This document shows, piece by piece, positions 36,002 to 43,682 of a DNA stretch of 53,040 nucleotides (its first letter is position 1; each line of letters starts with the position of its first letter). A program made the position numbers and the translations under genes. The stretch is from Sphingomonas canadensis (GTDB lineage: Bacteria; Pseudomonadota; Alphaproteobacteria; Sphingomonadales; Sphingomonadaceae), in NCBI RefSeq assembly GCF_026013525.1, contig NZ_JAPDRA010000016.1:1-53040 (forward strand), read 5' to 3'. The notes under the pieces are model-generated. The model made no database searches. It worked only from the letters and a program-made list of their open reading frames with translations, and was not told the origin of the DNA.

Positions 36002-36040
36002 CCCCCGTTCGCCCCGAACCTGTCGAGGGGCGAACGGGGG
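36002..36040. repeat. Palindromic repeat acting as a terminator between converging genes
   Basis: Perfect 14-bp arms CCCCCGTTCGCCCC / GGGGCGAACGGGGG (36002-36015 and 36027-36040) flank GAACCTGTCGA. The sequence resembles the widespread proteobacterial intergenic repeat built on CCTGAGCTTGTCGAAGG. It lies between the stops of the ligase and the M16 peptidase and probably ends both transcripts. Confidence 0.7.
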
Positions 36041-36051
36041 CGCGGCCTGCC

Positions 36052-38997
36052 TCAGCGGCTGACGGCGGGCTTCTTGGCCTCGGGCAGCACCGCCAGCGTC
36101 CAGTCCTTCTCGGGCAGCAGATACTTCGCGGCGAGCGCCTGAAGGTCCGCGGGCCGGACGAAGGCGATGTCCGGCGCCAGCGAATCGACCCCCGCCACCA
36201 CCAGCGGGTCCAGGCTGCCGCCCTCCACCAGCCGCATCCAGAACATGTTGCCCGTGGAGCTGCGGATGATCGTCTGCTTCAGCGGCGTCAGCGCACGGTC
36301 CAGCTCGTCCTGGCTGATCGGGTTGGCCGCCAGATCGGCGGCGATGCCGCGCGCGAGTTCAAAGAAGAACTCGGTCTTGTCCGGCGGCAACAGCCCGATC
36401 GCGAAGATCTTGCCGCCCGAAGCGAGCCCCAGCGGCCAATCGCTGGCGACGTTGGGCGAATAGCTCACTCCCGCCTCGCTGCGCAGCTTGTCGAGCAGGC
36501 GATCGCGGAACACCGCGGCCAGCACGTCGAGCCGCCGGCTCTCGCGGATGCCTGCCGTGCCGCCGCCCGTCGGCCAGGCGATCACCGCCGCGGCCTGATC
36601 CGGCTGGCCGCGATGGGTGAGCACCACCGGCTTGCCGACATGCGCGGGGAAGGGCGGCGCAGGCGTGACCTTGCCCGCGGCGCGCGGCTTCAGCGCGCCG
36701 AAGGTGGCGGCCACCGCCTGGATCGTCTCCTCGCTGTCCATGTCGCCGAACACCTCGACCTCGATCGGCCCGCTCTTGAGCAGCGGCTCCCACAGCGCGC
36801 GGAACGCCGCGGGGGTCAGCGCCTCGATCTGCGCGCGGGTCGGCCGCGTCCAGCGCGGGTCGCGCGAGCGGAACAGCGAATCGAGCTCGCGCCCCAGCAC
36901 CGCATCGGGCGAGGACCACATGCCCTCATAACCCGCCAGCACGCCCGCCTTGGCGCGCGTCACCGGCGACGGGTCCCATGCCGGCGCGGCCAGCTTGGTC
37001 GCGAACAGGCGGAGCTGATCGGCCAGGTCCTCGCGCGTGGTCTGCGAGCTCAGCTTGAAGGCGTCGTCGTCGATCTCGAAATTGATGCCGATCTGGCGCT
37101 GGCCGATCAGCGCGTCGATCTCCTCCTGGCCCAGCTTGCCGATGCCGCTGGGCATCAGCGCGATCTCGCCGGCCCAGGCGGGCACCTGGCGGTTCGCCGG
37201 CAGCGCGCTCAGCCCGCGGCCGAAGCGGACGTTGACATAGACCTTGCTGACCTCCGCCGAATTGGAATGGATCAGCAAATTGACGCCGTTGGCGAACACC
37301 AGCTTCTCGATCTTCGGCTGGTCCACCACCACCTCGCGGCTGACCACCTTGCCCGGCGCGCCGAGCGCGGGGAGCTGGTCGAAGGTGACGTTGCCCACCG
37401 CCTTGCGCCGCACCACCGCGGAGGAGACGTCGGCCGAAAGCGCCGCTGCCGCCTTGGCCGCGGTATCGCTCTCCGCGACATGGGTGTTCACCAGCACGCG
37501 CGATGCCGTGCCCTCGAAGATGCGCTTCGTCGATTCGAGCACGGCTTCGGGGTTGAACATCTTCTTGTCGATCGCGTCCTTGAAGATTGCGTAGCTGCCC
37601 TCGGCGCTGGTGACCGTCTCGTTGATGTCGACCGCGTCGACCAGCAGCTCGGCCAGCGACACGCCCGATTCCACCGGCGCGGTGGCGATGCGGTTCTTCA
37701 TGCCCGCCTCGATCTCGGCGATCTCGCGGTCGATCTCGGCCTGGGTGGGGGGCGTCGCCTGGGCATCGGCAATCACCGCGCGCACGTCGCGCAGCGCCTT
37801 GTCCCAATCGCCGCCGATCGGCAGCACCTGCACCGAAGTGAGGTTCGCCGACCGGGCCAGATCGTCGAGCGAGGCCGAGGCCGCGAGGAAACTGGCCCCG
37901 GAACGCGCGCGCGATTCCAGCCGCCGGTTGATGATCCGCACGGCCACCAGGTCCACCAGCCGCTTCTGGTTGAAGATCACCGTGTCGGCGACGATCGACC
38001 AGGGGCGCAGCACGGCCATCATCGCCATCGGCGGCATGGCGGGTTCCACCAGCCCCTTGCTCACCGGCCCGGCCGCCAGCGGCTTGCCGAAATCGGGGGT
38101 GGCGGGGGCCGGGCCGTGGCCCTTCCACGCGGAGAAATGCTTGACCACCAGCGCTTCGAGCTGGTCCTGGTCGACGTCGCCGACGACGACCACCACCGCG
38201 CGTTCCGGGCGATACCAGCGATTGTGGAACGCCTTCACGCTTTCCGGCGTGGCGGCGTTCAGCGCCTCGGGCGTGCCGATCGGCTTGCGCATCGCCAGCG
38301 GCTGGCCGGCGAACATCAGCTCGAACATCGCATCGGTCCAGCGCACCTGCGGGCCCGGCTGCTCGCGCGCCTCGGCCAGCACCACCGGCCGTTCGGCGTT
38401 GAGCGACTGGGCGCTGATGTTCGGGCCGGCCATCATGCCGGAAAGGATCTTGAAGCTTTCGTCCAGCCCGGCCGCGCTCGCGTCCGGCAGGTCGAGCTTG
38501 TACACCGTCTGGGTGAAGCTGGTGCTGGCGTTGCTGTCCGATCCGAAGGTCACGCCCAGCCGCTGCCAGATGCGCTTCGATTCGCCATCGGGCACATAGG
38601 TGGAGCCGCGGAAGCTGAGGTGCTCCAGCAGGTGGGCGTAGCCGCGCTCGCTGTCGGTCTCCATCAGCGATCCCGCGTCGATGCGCACGCGAACCGCCAC
38701 CTGACCCGGCGGCACCCCGTTCTTGCGCACCGCATAGCGCAGCCCGTTGGGCAGCACGCCGAAGCGCCAGTTCCCGTCCTGGGTGATGTCGCTGCCGCGA
38801 TAGAGCCAGGGCGTGGGATCGGTGGCCGGGGCCTGGGCCGTGGCGGGCGAACCGCCGGGCGCCGCGGGCTTCGGCGCGGGCGATGCGGCGGGCGGCGGCG
38901 CCGGAGCGGGGCCTCCCTGACCCAGCGCCGGAAGCGCGATACCAAGGACAGAAAGGGCGAGGAGCGTCAGCCGCGACGCGCGCAGAAAGCGGGACAT
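36052..38997 (-). CDS. M16 family zinc metallopeptidase (two-domain)
   Basis: 981-residue pitrilysin-type peptidase with a signal peptide (MSRFLRASRLTLLALSVLGI ... LPALGQG) and a Pro/Ala-rich linker. It therefore should act in the periplasm or at the envelope. The inverted zinc motif HxxEH is His122-Glu125-His126 in AHLLEHLSFRG; the downstream Glu ligand should lie in the following 80 residues. The second half repeats the M16 fold without an intact HxxEH, as in single-chain M16 enzymes. The start lies in a region with no clear ribosome binding site. It is divergent from the nfuA-like gene. Confidence 0.9.
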   Translation of the reverse strand: MSRFLRASRLTLLALSVLGIALPALGQGGPAPAPPPAASPAPKPAAPGGSPATAQAPATDPTPWLYRGSDITQDGNWRFGVLPNGLRYAVRKNGVPPGQVAVRVRIDAGSLMETDSERGYAHLLEHLSFRGSTYVPDGESKRIWQRLGVTFGSDSNASTSFTQTVYKLDLPDASAAGLDESFKILSGMMAGPNISAQSLNAERPVVLAEAREQPGPQVRWTDAMFELMFAGQPLAMRKPIGTPEALNAATPESVKAFHNRWYRPERAVVVVVGDVDQDQLEALVVKHFSAWKGHGPAPATPDFGKPLAAGPVSKGLVEPAMPPMAMMAVLRPWSIVADTVIFNQKRLVDLVAVRIINRRLESRARSGASFLAASASLDDLARSANLTSVQVLPIGGDWDKALRDVRAVIADAQATPPTQAEIDREIAEIEAGMKNRIATAPVESGVSLAELLVDAVDINETVTSAEGSYAIFKDAIDKKMFNPEAVLESTKRIFEGTASRVLVNTHVAESDTAAKAAAALSADVSSAVVRRKAVGNVTFDQLPALGAPGKVVSREVVVDQPKIEKLVFANGVNLLIHSNSAEVSKVYVNVRFGRGLSALPANRQVPAWAGEIALMPSGIGKLGQEEIDALIGQRQIGINFEIDDDAFKLSSQTTREDLADQLRLFATKLAAPAWDPSPVTRAKAGVLAGYEGMWSSPDAVLGRELDSLFRSRDPRWTRPTRAQIEALTPAAFRALWEPLLKSGPIEVEVFGDMDSEETIQAVAATFGALKPRAAGKVTPAPPFPAHVGKPVVLTHRGQPDQAAAVIAWPTGGGTAGIRESRRLDVLAAVFRDRLLDKLRSEAGVSYSPNVASDWPLGLASGGKIFAIGLLPPDKTEFFFELARGIAADLAANPISQDELDRALTPLKQTIIRSSTGNMFWMRLVEGGSLDPLVVAGVDSLAPDIAFVRPADLQALAAKYLLPEKDWTLAVLPEAKKPAVSR

Positions 38998-39163
38998 GCG
39001 GGGGGTTCTAACCCGCTTGCCGCGCTCCCGCCAGCGCCCGATGCGGCGCATGCCCCGTGCATCGCGGGACAGGCGGGCGGGCAAAGCTGTGGTGCGTAAC
39101 CGCAAACCAACTGTTTCCGTCTCGCGCCTTGATCGCCGCCAAAGTGCGCGCCACATGGTCGTC

Positions 39164-39739
39164 ATGCTGATCGAAACCGAACCGACGCCCAACCCGGCGA
39201 CGCTCAAGTTCCTCCCCGGCCGCACGGTGATGGACGCGGGCACGCGCGACTTCGCCAGCCCCGAGGAGGCGGAGGCTTCCCCGCTGGCCGAGGCGCTGTT
39301 CACGCTGGGCGACGTGACGGGCGTGTTCTTCGGGCGCGACTTCATCTCGGTCACCGCCGCGCCGGGTGCCGAATGGCGCGATCTGAAGCCGGACGTGCTC
39401 GATATCCTGCTCGATCATTTCGCGGCGAACATGCCGCTGTTCCGCCCCGGCAGCGCGGCGGGCATCACCGTTCCGCCCGAAGGCGCCGATTTCGGCGACG
39501 ACCCCGCCGATGCGGAGATCGTCGACCAGATCAAGGAACTGATCGAGACGCGCGTGCGCCCCGCGGTCGCCAACGACGGCGGCGACATCGTCTACCGCGG
39601 TTTCGACAAGGGCCGCGTCTACCTCCAGATGCAGGGCGCCTGCGCAGGCTGCCCCTCGTCCACCGCGACGCTGAAGAACGGCATCGAGCAACTGCTCAAA
39701 CATTATGTCCCCGAAGTAACCGAGGTCCGCGCGGTCTGA
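39164..39739 (+). CDS. NfuA-like Fe-S scaffold/carrier protein
   Basis: 191-residue protein with two parts: an N-terminal degenerate scaffold domain (MLIETEPTPNPATLKFLPGR, FFGRDFISVTAAPGAEWRDL) and a C-terminal NifU-type domain (RPAVANDGGDIVYRGFDKGR) with the cluster-binding pair in QGACAGCPSS. It delivers [4Fe-4S] clusters to client enzymes. I start at the ATG at 39164, which matches family N-termini; an ATG at 39155 is possible. It functionally complements the suf operon elsewhere in this window, but is not linked to it. Confidence 0.93.
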   Translation: MLIETEPTPNPATLKFLPGRTVMDAGTRDFASPEEAEASPLAEALFTLGDVTGVFFGRDFISVTAAPGAEWRDLKPDVLDILLDHFAANMPLFRPGSAAGITVPPEGADFGDDPADAEIVDQIKELIETRVRPAVANDGGDIVYRGFDKGRVYLQMQGACAGCPSSTATLKNGIEQLLKHYVPEVTEVRAV

Positions 39740-39783
39740 CGCGCGGCACCGTCCGGCAACCTCCAACGGAAAGGAATCAGCCC

Positions 39784-40377
39784 ATGGGCCAGCCTCTCGA
39801 CGATGCGGGTCTCGACACCCTGTTTCGCACCGCGCGCAGCTTCAACGGCTACACCGATGAACCGGTGACCGAGGCCGATATCCGCGCGATCTACGACCTG
39901 CTCAAGATGGGGCCGACATCGGCCAACATGCAGCCCGCGCGCTTCGTGTGGCTGCTGAGCCAGGAGGGCAAGGACAAGCTCGCCTCCTTCTCCAGCGGCA
40001 CCAATGCGGAGAAGATCCGCAAGGCGCCCGCCGCGGTGATCATCGCGATGGACCTGGATTTCAACGAGCAGCTTCCGTGGCTCTTCCCGCACGCGCCCAC
40101 CGCCAAGGACTGGTTCGGCGACGTGGACGGCCGCACGCCGCACGCCTTCCGCAACTCCTCGCTCCAGGGCGGCTATTTCATCCTCGCCGCGCGCGCGCTG
40201 GGGCTGGATACCGGGCCGATGTCGGGCTTCGACAATGCGGCGGTGGACGCCGCCTTCTTCCCCGGCCAGCCCAACATCAGGTCGAACTTCATCTCCACGC
40301 TGGGCCATGGCGATCCGTCCAGCATCTTCGACCGGCTGCCGCGTCCCGAGTTCGAGAAATTCAACAGGGTTGAATAA
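39784..40377 (+). CDS. RutE/HadB-like nitroreductase-family reductase
   Basis: 197-residue FMN-dependent nitroreductase fold protein of the malonic-semialdehyde reductase (RutE/YdfG-substitute) subfamily. Distinguishing segments are LDTLFRTARSFNGYTDEPVT, IYDLLKMGPTSANMQPARFV, FRNSSLQGGYFILAARALGL and GPMSGFDNAAVDAAFF. It lies 44 bases after the NfuA-like gene with GGAAAGGAA upstream of the ATG. No other rut genes are seen, so a role in pyrimidine breakdown is not supported by context; a general reductase role is possible. Confidence 0.88.
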   Translation: MGQPLDDAGLDTLFRTARSFNGYTDEPVTEADIRAIYDLLKMGPTSANMQPARFVWLLSQEGKDKLASFSSGTNAEKIRKAPAAVIIAMDLDFNEQLPWLFPHAPTAKDWFGDVDGRTPHAFRNSSLQGGYFILAARALGLDTGPMSGFDNAAVDAAFFPGQPNIRSNFISTLGHGDPSSIFDRLPRPEFEKFNRVE

Positions 40378-40386
40378 TCGCGCGCG

Positions 40387-40521
40387 CTAGAGCTTGTTTC
40401 AGCGGGGCTGAAACGGTTGCGGCGCCAGCCCGCTCCCCTGCCCGGCCACCCAGCGGCAGTATCTTATGGGTGGCCGGGCGAAGGTGTGGGCTGGTGCCGA
40501 TTCAGCAAAGCTGAAAACGAC
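40387..40521. repeat. Cluster of nested palindromic repeats between nitroreductase and tsaB
   Basis: Contains the hairpin TTTCAGC-GGG-GCTGAAA (40397-40413), a perfect 12-bp inverted repeat GCCCGGCCACCC/GGGTGGCCGGGC (40440-40451 with 40468-40479), a flanking 11-bp pair with one mismatch (40421-40431 with 40488-40498), and a second short hairpin TTCAGC-AAA-GCTGAA (40501-40515). The first unit is a near copy of 21835-21864, and the last shares GCTGAAAACGA with it. The layout resembles a REP/BIME-type composite. Confidence 0.7.
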
Positions 40522-40540
40522 TCCGGGGAAACAGGCGCGC

Positions 40541-41173
40541 GTGAGAATATTGGTAATCGAGACTGCGACTGCGGCCTGTTCTGTCGCTTTGCTTCAGGAC
40601 GGCGCCGTGGTGGCGCAAACGCACGAGATCGTCGGGCGCGGCCATGCCGAGCGGCTGGTGCCGATGATCGCCGGGCTGCCGGGCGAAGGGCGCGCGGACC
40701 GCATCCTGGTCGATTGCGGGCCGGGCAGCTTCACCGGCATCCGCGTCGGCCTGGCCGCCGCCATCGGGCTGGGGATCGGCTGGCAGGTGCCGGTGTCGGG
40801 CTATTCCTCGCTCGCCAATATCGCCGCGGCCACCTTCGCCGCACAGGCGGTGGCCGGGCCGCTTGCCGTCGTGCTCGAAGGCGGCCATGGCGAAGTGTTC
40901 ATGCAGATATTCGGCCCCCCGCCCGCCCTTTCCGCCGGTCCTCTGGAATCGCTGACGCCGGAGGCGGCGCGCGCGCGCATCGGCGGGATGCGCGCCGCGG
41001 GCGACGGGCTGCGCTGGCTGCAGTTCGACGATCCCCGCGCCGCACCGCACGGCGCGCTGCCCCGCGCGGCCGACGCGCTGCTGCTGCCGCCGGAGCTTGC
41101 CGCGCTGCCGCCCCGCCCGCTCTACGGCCGCGCGCCCGACGCGCGCACGCTGGCCGAACGGGGGCTGGCATGA
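40541..41173 (+). CDS. tsaB: tRNA threonylcarbamoyladenosine biosynthesis protein TsaB
   Basis: 210-residue ASKHA-fold protein needed with TsaC, TsaD and TsaE to make t6A37 in tRNA. Key features are the N-terminal VRILVIETATAACSVALLQD, HAERLVPMIAGL and DCGPGSFTGIRVGLAAAIGL. I start at the GTG at 40541, 11 bases after GGGGAA; longer starts would run into the palindromic repeat. The end overlaps rimI by 4 bases, a common pairing. Confidence 0.95.
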   Translation: MRILVIETATAACSVALLQDGAVVAQTHEIVGRGHAERLVPMIAGLPGEGRADRILVDCGPGSFTGIRVGLAAAIGLGIGWQVPVSGYSSLANIAAATFAAQAVAGPLAVVLEGGHGEVFMQIFGPPPALSAGPLESLTPEAARARIGGMRAAGDGLRWLQFDDPRAAPHGALPRAADALLLPPELAALPPRPLYGRAPDARTLAERGLA

Positions 41174-41646
41174 GCGGATCGGTGAACCTGACCGAGCTGC
41201 GCCAGGGCAGCGCCGCGGACCTCGCCGCGGTCAGCGTGATCATGCAGGAAGCGTTCGACCCGCGCTATGGCGAGGCATGGACCAGCGCCCAATGCCTGGG
41301 GATGCTGTCGATGCCCGGCGTGTGGCTGACGATCGCGCGGCACGGCGGGATCGACATGGGCTTCGCATTATCGCGCGAAACCGGCGAGGAGGCCGAGCTG
41401 CTGCTGCTCGCCACCCGCCCCACCGGCCGGCGGCGCGGCGTGGGCGGGGCATTGTTGCGCGCCACCGTGGCGGAAGCCAAGTTGCGCGGCGTGAAACGCA
41501 TCCATCTCGAGGTGCGCGCGGGCAATGAAGCGGTCCTTCTCTACCGGCGCGAGGGCTTTGAAAAGGTTGGCGAACGCCGCGGCTATTACCGCGGCCGCGG
41601 GTCTCAACTGTACGATGCAGAAACCTACGCCAAATATATCGCCTGA
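41170..41646 (+). CDS. rimI: Ribosomal protein S18 alanine N-acetyltransferase RimI
   Basis: 158-residue GNAT acetyltransferase. The acetyl-CoA pyrophosphate loop is RPTGRRRGVGGALLRATVAE, and the C-terminal ARGNEAVLLYRREGFEKVGE (written in the protein as RAGNEAVLLYRREGF) followed by RGYYRG is typical of RimI. It acetylates the N-terminal alanine of ribosomal protein S18. The ATG overlaps the tsaB stop. A perfect hairpin spans its own stop codon. Confidence 0.92.
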   Translation: MSGSVNLTELRQGSAADLAAVSVIMQEAFDPRYGEAWTSAQCLGMLSMPGVWLTIARHGGIDMGFALSRETGEEAELLLLATRPTGRRRGVGGALLRATVAEAKLRGVKRIHLEVRAGNEAVLLYRREGFEKVGERRGYYRGRGSQLYDAETYAKYIA

Positions 41647-41660
41647 AATGGCGATATATT
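41633..41660. repeat. Perfect AT-rich 11-bp hairpin spanning the rimI stop codon
   Basis: AATATATCGCC (41633-41643) and GGCGATATATT (41650-41660) are exactly complementary around TGAAAT, and the loop contains the rimI TGA. There is no T-run afterwards. It could be a terminator, a processing site or an operator for the mucR promoter just downstream. Confidence 0.75.
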
Positions 41661-41754
41661 AAGCATGCTCCCCTTGCGTTCGAGCCGAAATGGTCCGATA
41701 GGGCCGGTACGCAGGCTTTTAGTGTCATGGCCGCGGCGCGTTGAAAGGAACATG

Positions 41755-42168
41755 ATGGACGCTCAATCCGACATTCAGGAAACGCTGGTCACGCTGACTG
41801 CCGACATCGTGGCGGCGCATGTCAGCAATAACAGCGTTGCTGTTTCCGATCTTCCGCTCCTCATCCAGAACGTCCACGGCGCGCTCTCGGGCCTTGGCAC
41901 CGTCGCGGTTGAGCCCGAAGCGAAGCAGGAACCCGCCGTTTCGATCCGTTCTTCGGTGAAGCCGGACTATATCGTCTGCCTGGAGGACGGTAAGAAGCTC
42001 AAGATGCTCAAGCGCCACCTGATGACGCACTATCAGATGACCCCGGAGCAGTATCGCGCCAAGTGGGGCCTTTCGCCCGACTATCCGATGGTCGCCCCCA
42101 ACTATGCCGAGCAGCGCCGCACCCTGGCGAAGAAGATCGGCCTGGGCACCAAGCGCCGCAAGCGCTGA
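41755..42168 (+). CDS. MucR/Ros-family zinc-finger transcriptional regulator
   Basis: 137-residue MucR-type regulator characteristic of alphaproteobacteria. The zinc finger is DYIVCLEDGKKLKMLKRHLM followed by THYQMTPEQYRAKWGL, with ligands expected as Cys, Asp, His and His. The C-terminal motif YPMVAPNYAEQRRTLAKKIG is strongly conserved. These H-NS-like proteins bind AT-rich DNA and control the cell cycle, polysaccharide and envelope genes. I favour the second of two adjacent ATG codons (41755) because GAAAGGAA is then better spaced; 41752 is possible. A strong terminator follows. Confidence 0.93.
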   Translation: MDAQSDIQETLVTLTADIVAAHVSNNSVAVSDLPLLIQNVHGALSGLGTVAVEPEAKQEPAVSIRSSVKPDYIVCLEDGKKLKMLKRHLMTHYQMTPEQYRAKWGLSPDYPMVAPNYAEQRRTLAKKIGLGTKRRKR

Positions 42169-42198
42169 CCCGCGCCGCGCGCGAATGCCGCAGTTTCC

Positions 42199-42229
42199 AA
42201 AGCCCCTCCCATAGCGGAGGGGCTTTTCG
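42199..42229 (+). terminator. Intrinsic terminator after mucR
   Basis: An 11-bp stem AAAGCCCCTCC / GGAGGGGCTTT (42199-42209 with 42216-42226) leads into TTTTCGTTTG. It is a classical rho-independent terminator for the mucR transcript and separates it from fur. Confidence 0.93.
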
Positions 42230-42297
42230 TTTGTGCCGCCTTTCCCGCCGCGTCCAATGACGGTACAGCAGGGCGCCCGGCGAAGCGGAAGGAGCCA

Positions 42298-42720
42298 ATG
42301 GCGCGCAAGATCGACCTGGAAGCATTGTGCCACGAAAAGGGGCTGCGCATCACCGAGCAGCGCCGCGTGATCGCGCGCGTGCTTTCGGAGGCCGAGGATC
42401 ATCCCGATGTCGAGCGCGTCTATGAGCGCGCCTCGGCGATCGATCCGGGCATTTCGATCGCCACCGTCTATCGCACCGTGCGCCTGTTCGAAGAGGCCGG
42501 CATCCTGGACCGCCACGATTTCGGTGACGGCCGCGCGCGTTACGAGCCCGCACCCGAGGCGCACCACGACCACCTGATCGACGTCGAGACCGGCCGCGTG
42601 ATCGAATTCGTCGATCCGGAGCTGGAGCTGCTTCAGAAGCAGATCGCCGAACGGCTGGGCTTCCGCCTGGTCGATCACCGCATGGAGCTCTATGGCGTCG
42701 CGCTCGATCGCAAGAGCTGA
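42298..42720 (+). CDS. fur: Fur-family metal-responsive regulator
   Basis: 140-residue Fur-family protein. The winged helix includes GLRITEQRRVIARVLSEAED and PGISIATVYRTVRLFEEAGI. The metal/dimerisation domain has EAHHDHLIDVETGRVIEFVD, containing the His and Glu/Asp regulatory-site ligands. The C-terminal CxxC structural zinc site of E. coli Fur is absent, as in many alphaproteobacterial Fur/Mur proteins, so it could respond to iron or manganese. GGAAGGAG precedes the ATG. Confidence 0.92.
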   Translation: MARKIDLEALCHEKGLRITEQRRVIARVLSEAEDHPDVERVYERASAIDPGISIATVYRTVRLFEEAGILDRHDFGDGRARYEPAPEAHHDHLIDVETGRVIEFVDPELELLQKQIAERLGFRLVDHRMELYGVALDRKS

Positions 42721-42753
42721 GGCGGGGCAGGACGGGTCGGGCGCCGCGCTTCC

Positions 42754-43617
42754 GTGACCGCCGCCGATCCCCGCCGCGCCGCCGCCGCCACCGGCGAGAT
42801 CACCCGGCTGACCCCGGCAGAGCAGGCGCGCGTCGCGATGCGCTTTGCGATGCTGCTGGGCGCGGTGCTGGTGTGCGTGCCGCTCCATTACCTGATCCGG
42901 CTGTTTCGCCTGCCATCGCCGATGCCGCGCTTCTTCCTGGGCCGGGCCGCATGGATCGCGGGTGCGCGGGTGAAGGTGACGGGCGTACCGCTGAAGCGCG
43001 ACGTTTTCTACATTTCGAACCATGTGAGCTGGATCGATATCCTGGCGCTGGGCGGAGCGAGCGGCACCGCCTTCGTCGCCAAGGCGGAGCTGGCCACATC
43101 GCCGCTGGTCGGCTGGCTCGCGGGGCTAAACCGTACCGTCTATGTCAAGCGCGAGAACCGGCTGGGCGTGGCCGAGCAGATCAACCAGCTCCGCGACGCG
43201 CTGGCGGAGAATTGGGCGATCACCGTCTTTCCCGAAGGCACCACCACCGACAACAAGTCGCTGCTGCCGTTCAAGACGCCGATGCTGCGCGTGCTGGAGC
43301 CGCCGCCGCCCGGCGTGATGGTGCAGCCGGTGCTGCTCGATTACGGGCCGGCGGGCGAGGATCTGGGCTGGATCGGCAACGAAGGCGGGGTGAACAACGC
43401 CCGCCGCGTGCTGGCGCGCAAGGGCAGCTTCACGCTCAACGTCACCTTCCTGGACCCGTTCGAGCCGCACGAGTTCGCCGGGCGCAAGGCGATCGCCGCC
43501 GAAAGCCGCCGCCGGATCGAGGAAGCGTTGACGGCCGTGCTGGGCCACCCGCCGCGCCCCTTCGCCTATGACGTGGGGCCGGTGCGCTACGAGGCGCCGG
43601 GAGCCGCGGCGCAATAG
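42754..43617 (+). CDS. 1-acyl-sn-glycerol-3-phosphate acyltransferase (PlsC-like)
   Basis: 287-residue membrane-associated acyltransferase. The catalytic H(x4)D motif is FYISNHVSWIDILAL. The phosphate-binding FPEGTTTDNKSLLPFKTPML follows, with the expected spacing. A hydrophobic helix near residues 28-48 (AMLLGAVLVCVPLHYLIRLF) should anchor it in the inner membrane. It acylates lysophosphatidate or a related lysophospholipid, for example lyso-ornithine lipid. The GTG at 42754 lies 33 bases after fur. Confidence 0.9.
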   Translation: MTAADPRRAAAATGEITRLTPAEQARVAMRFAMLLGAVLVCVPLHYLIRLFRLPSPMPRFFLGRAAWIAGARVKVTGVPLKRDVFYISNHVSWIDILALGGASGTAFVAKAELATSPLVGWLAGLNRTVYVKRENRLGVAEQINQLRDALAENWAITVFPEGTTTDNKSLLPFKTPMLRVLEPPPPGVMVQPVLLDYGPAGEDLGWIGNEGGVNNARRVLARKGSFTLNVTFLDPFEPHEFAGRKAIAAESRRRIEEALTAVLGHPPRPFAYDVGPVRYEAPGAAAQ

Positions 43618-43682
43618 CGCGGACGGCGCCCCTCGCCCCGCTCTTCCGGGCCGGGCGCGATGGGTCTATAGGCCCGCCGGTT

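Noticed and set aside
39784..40377. Assignment of the nitroreductase to a pyrimidine-degradation (rut) operon
   Set aside because: No other rut genes are adjacent; the similarity supports only the reductase subfamily.
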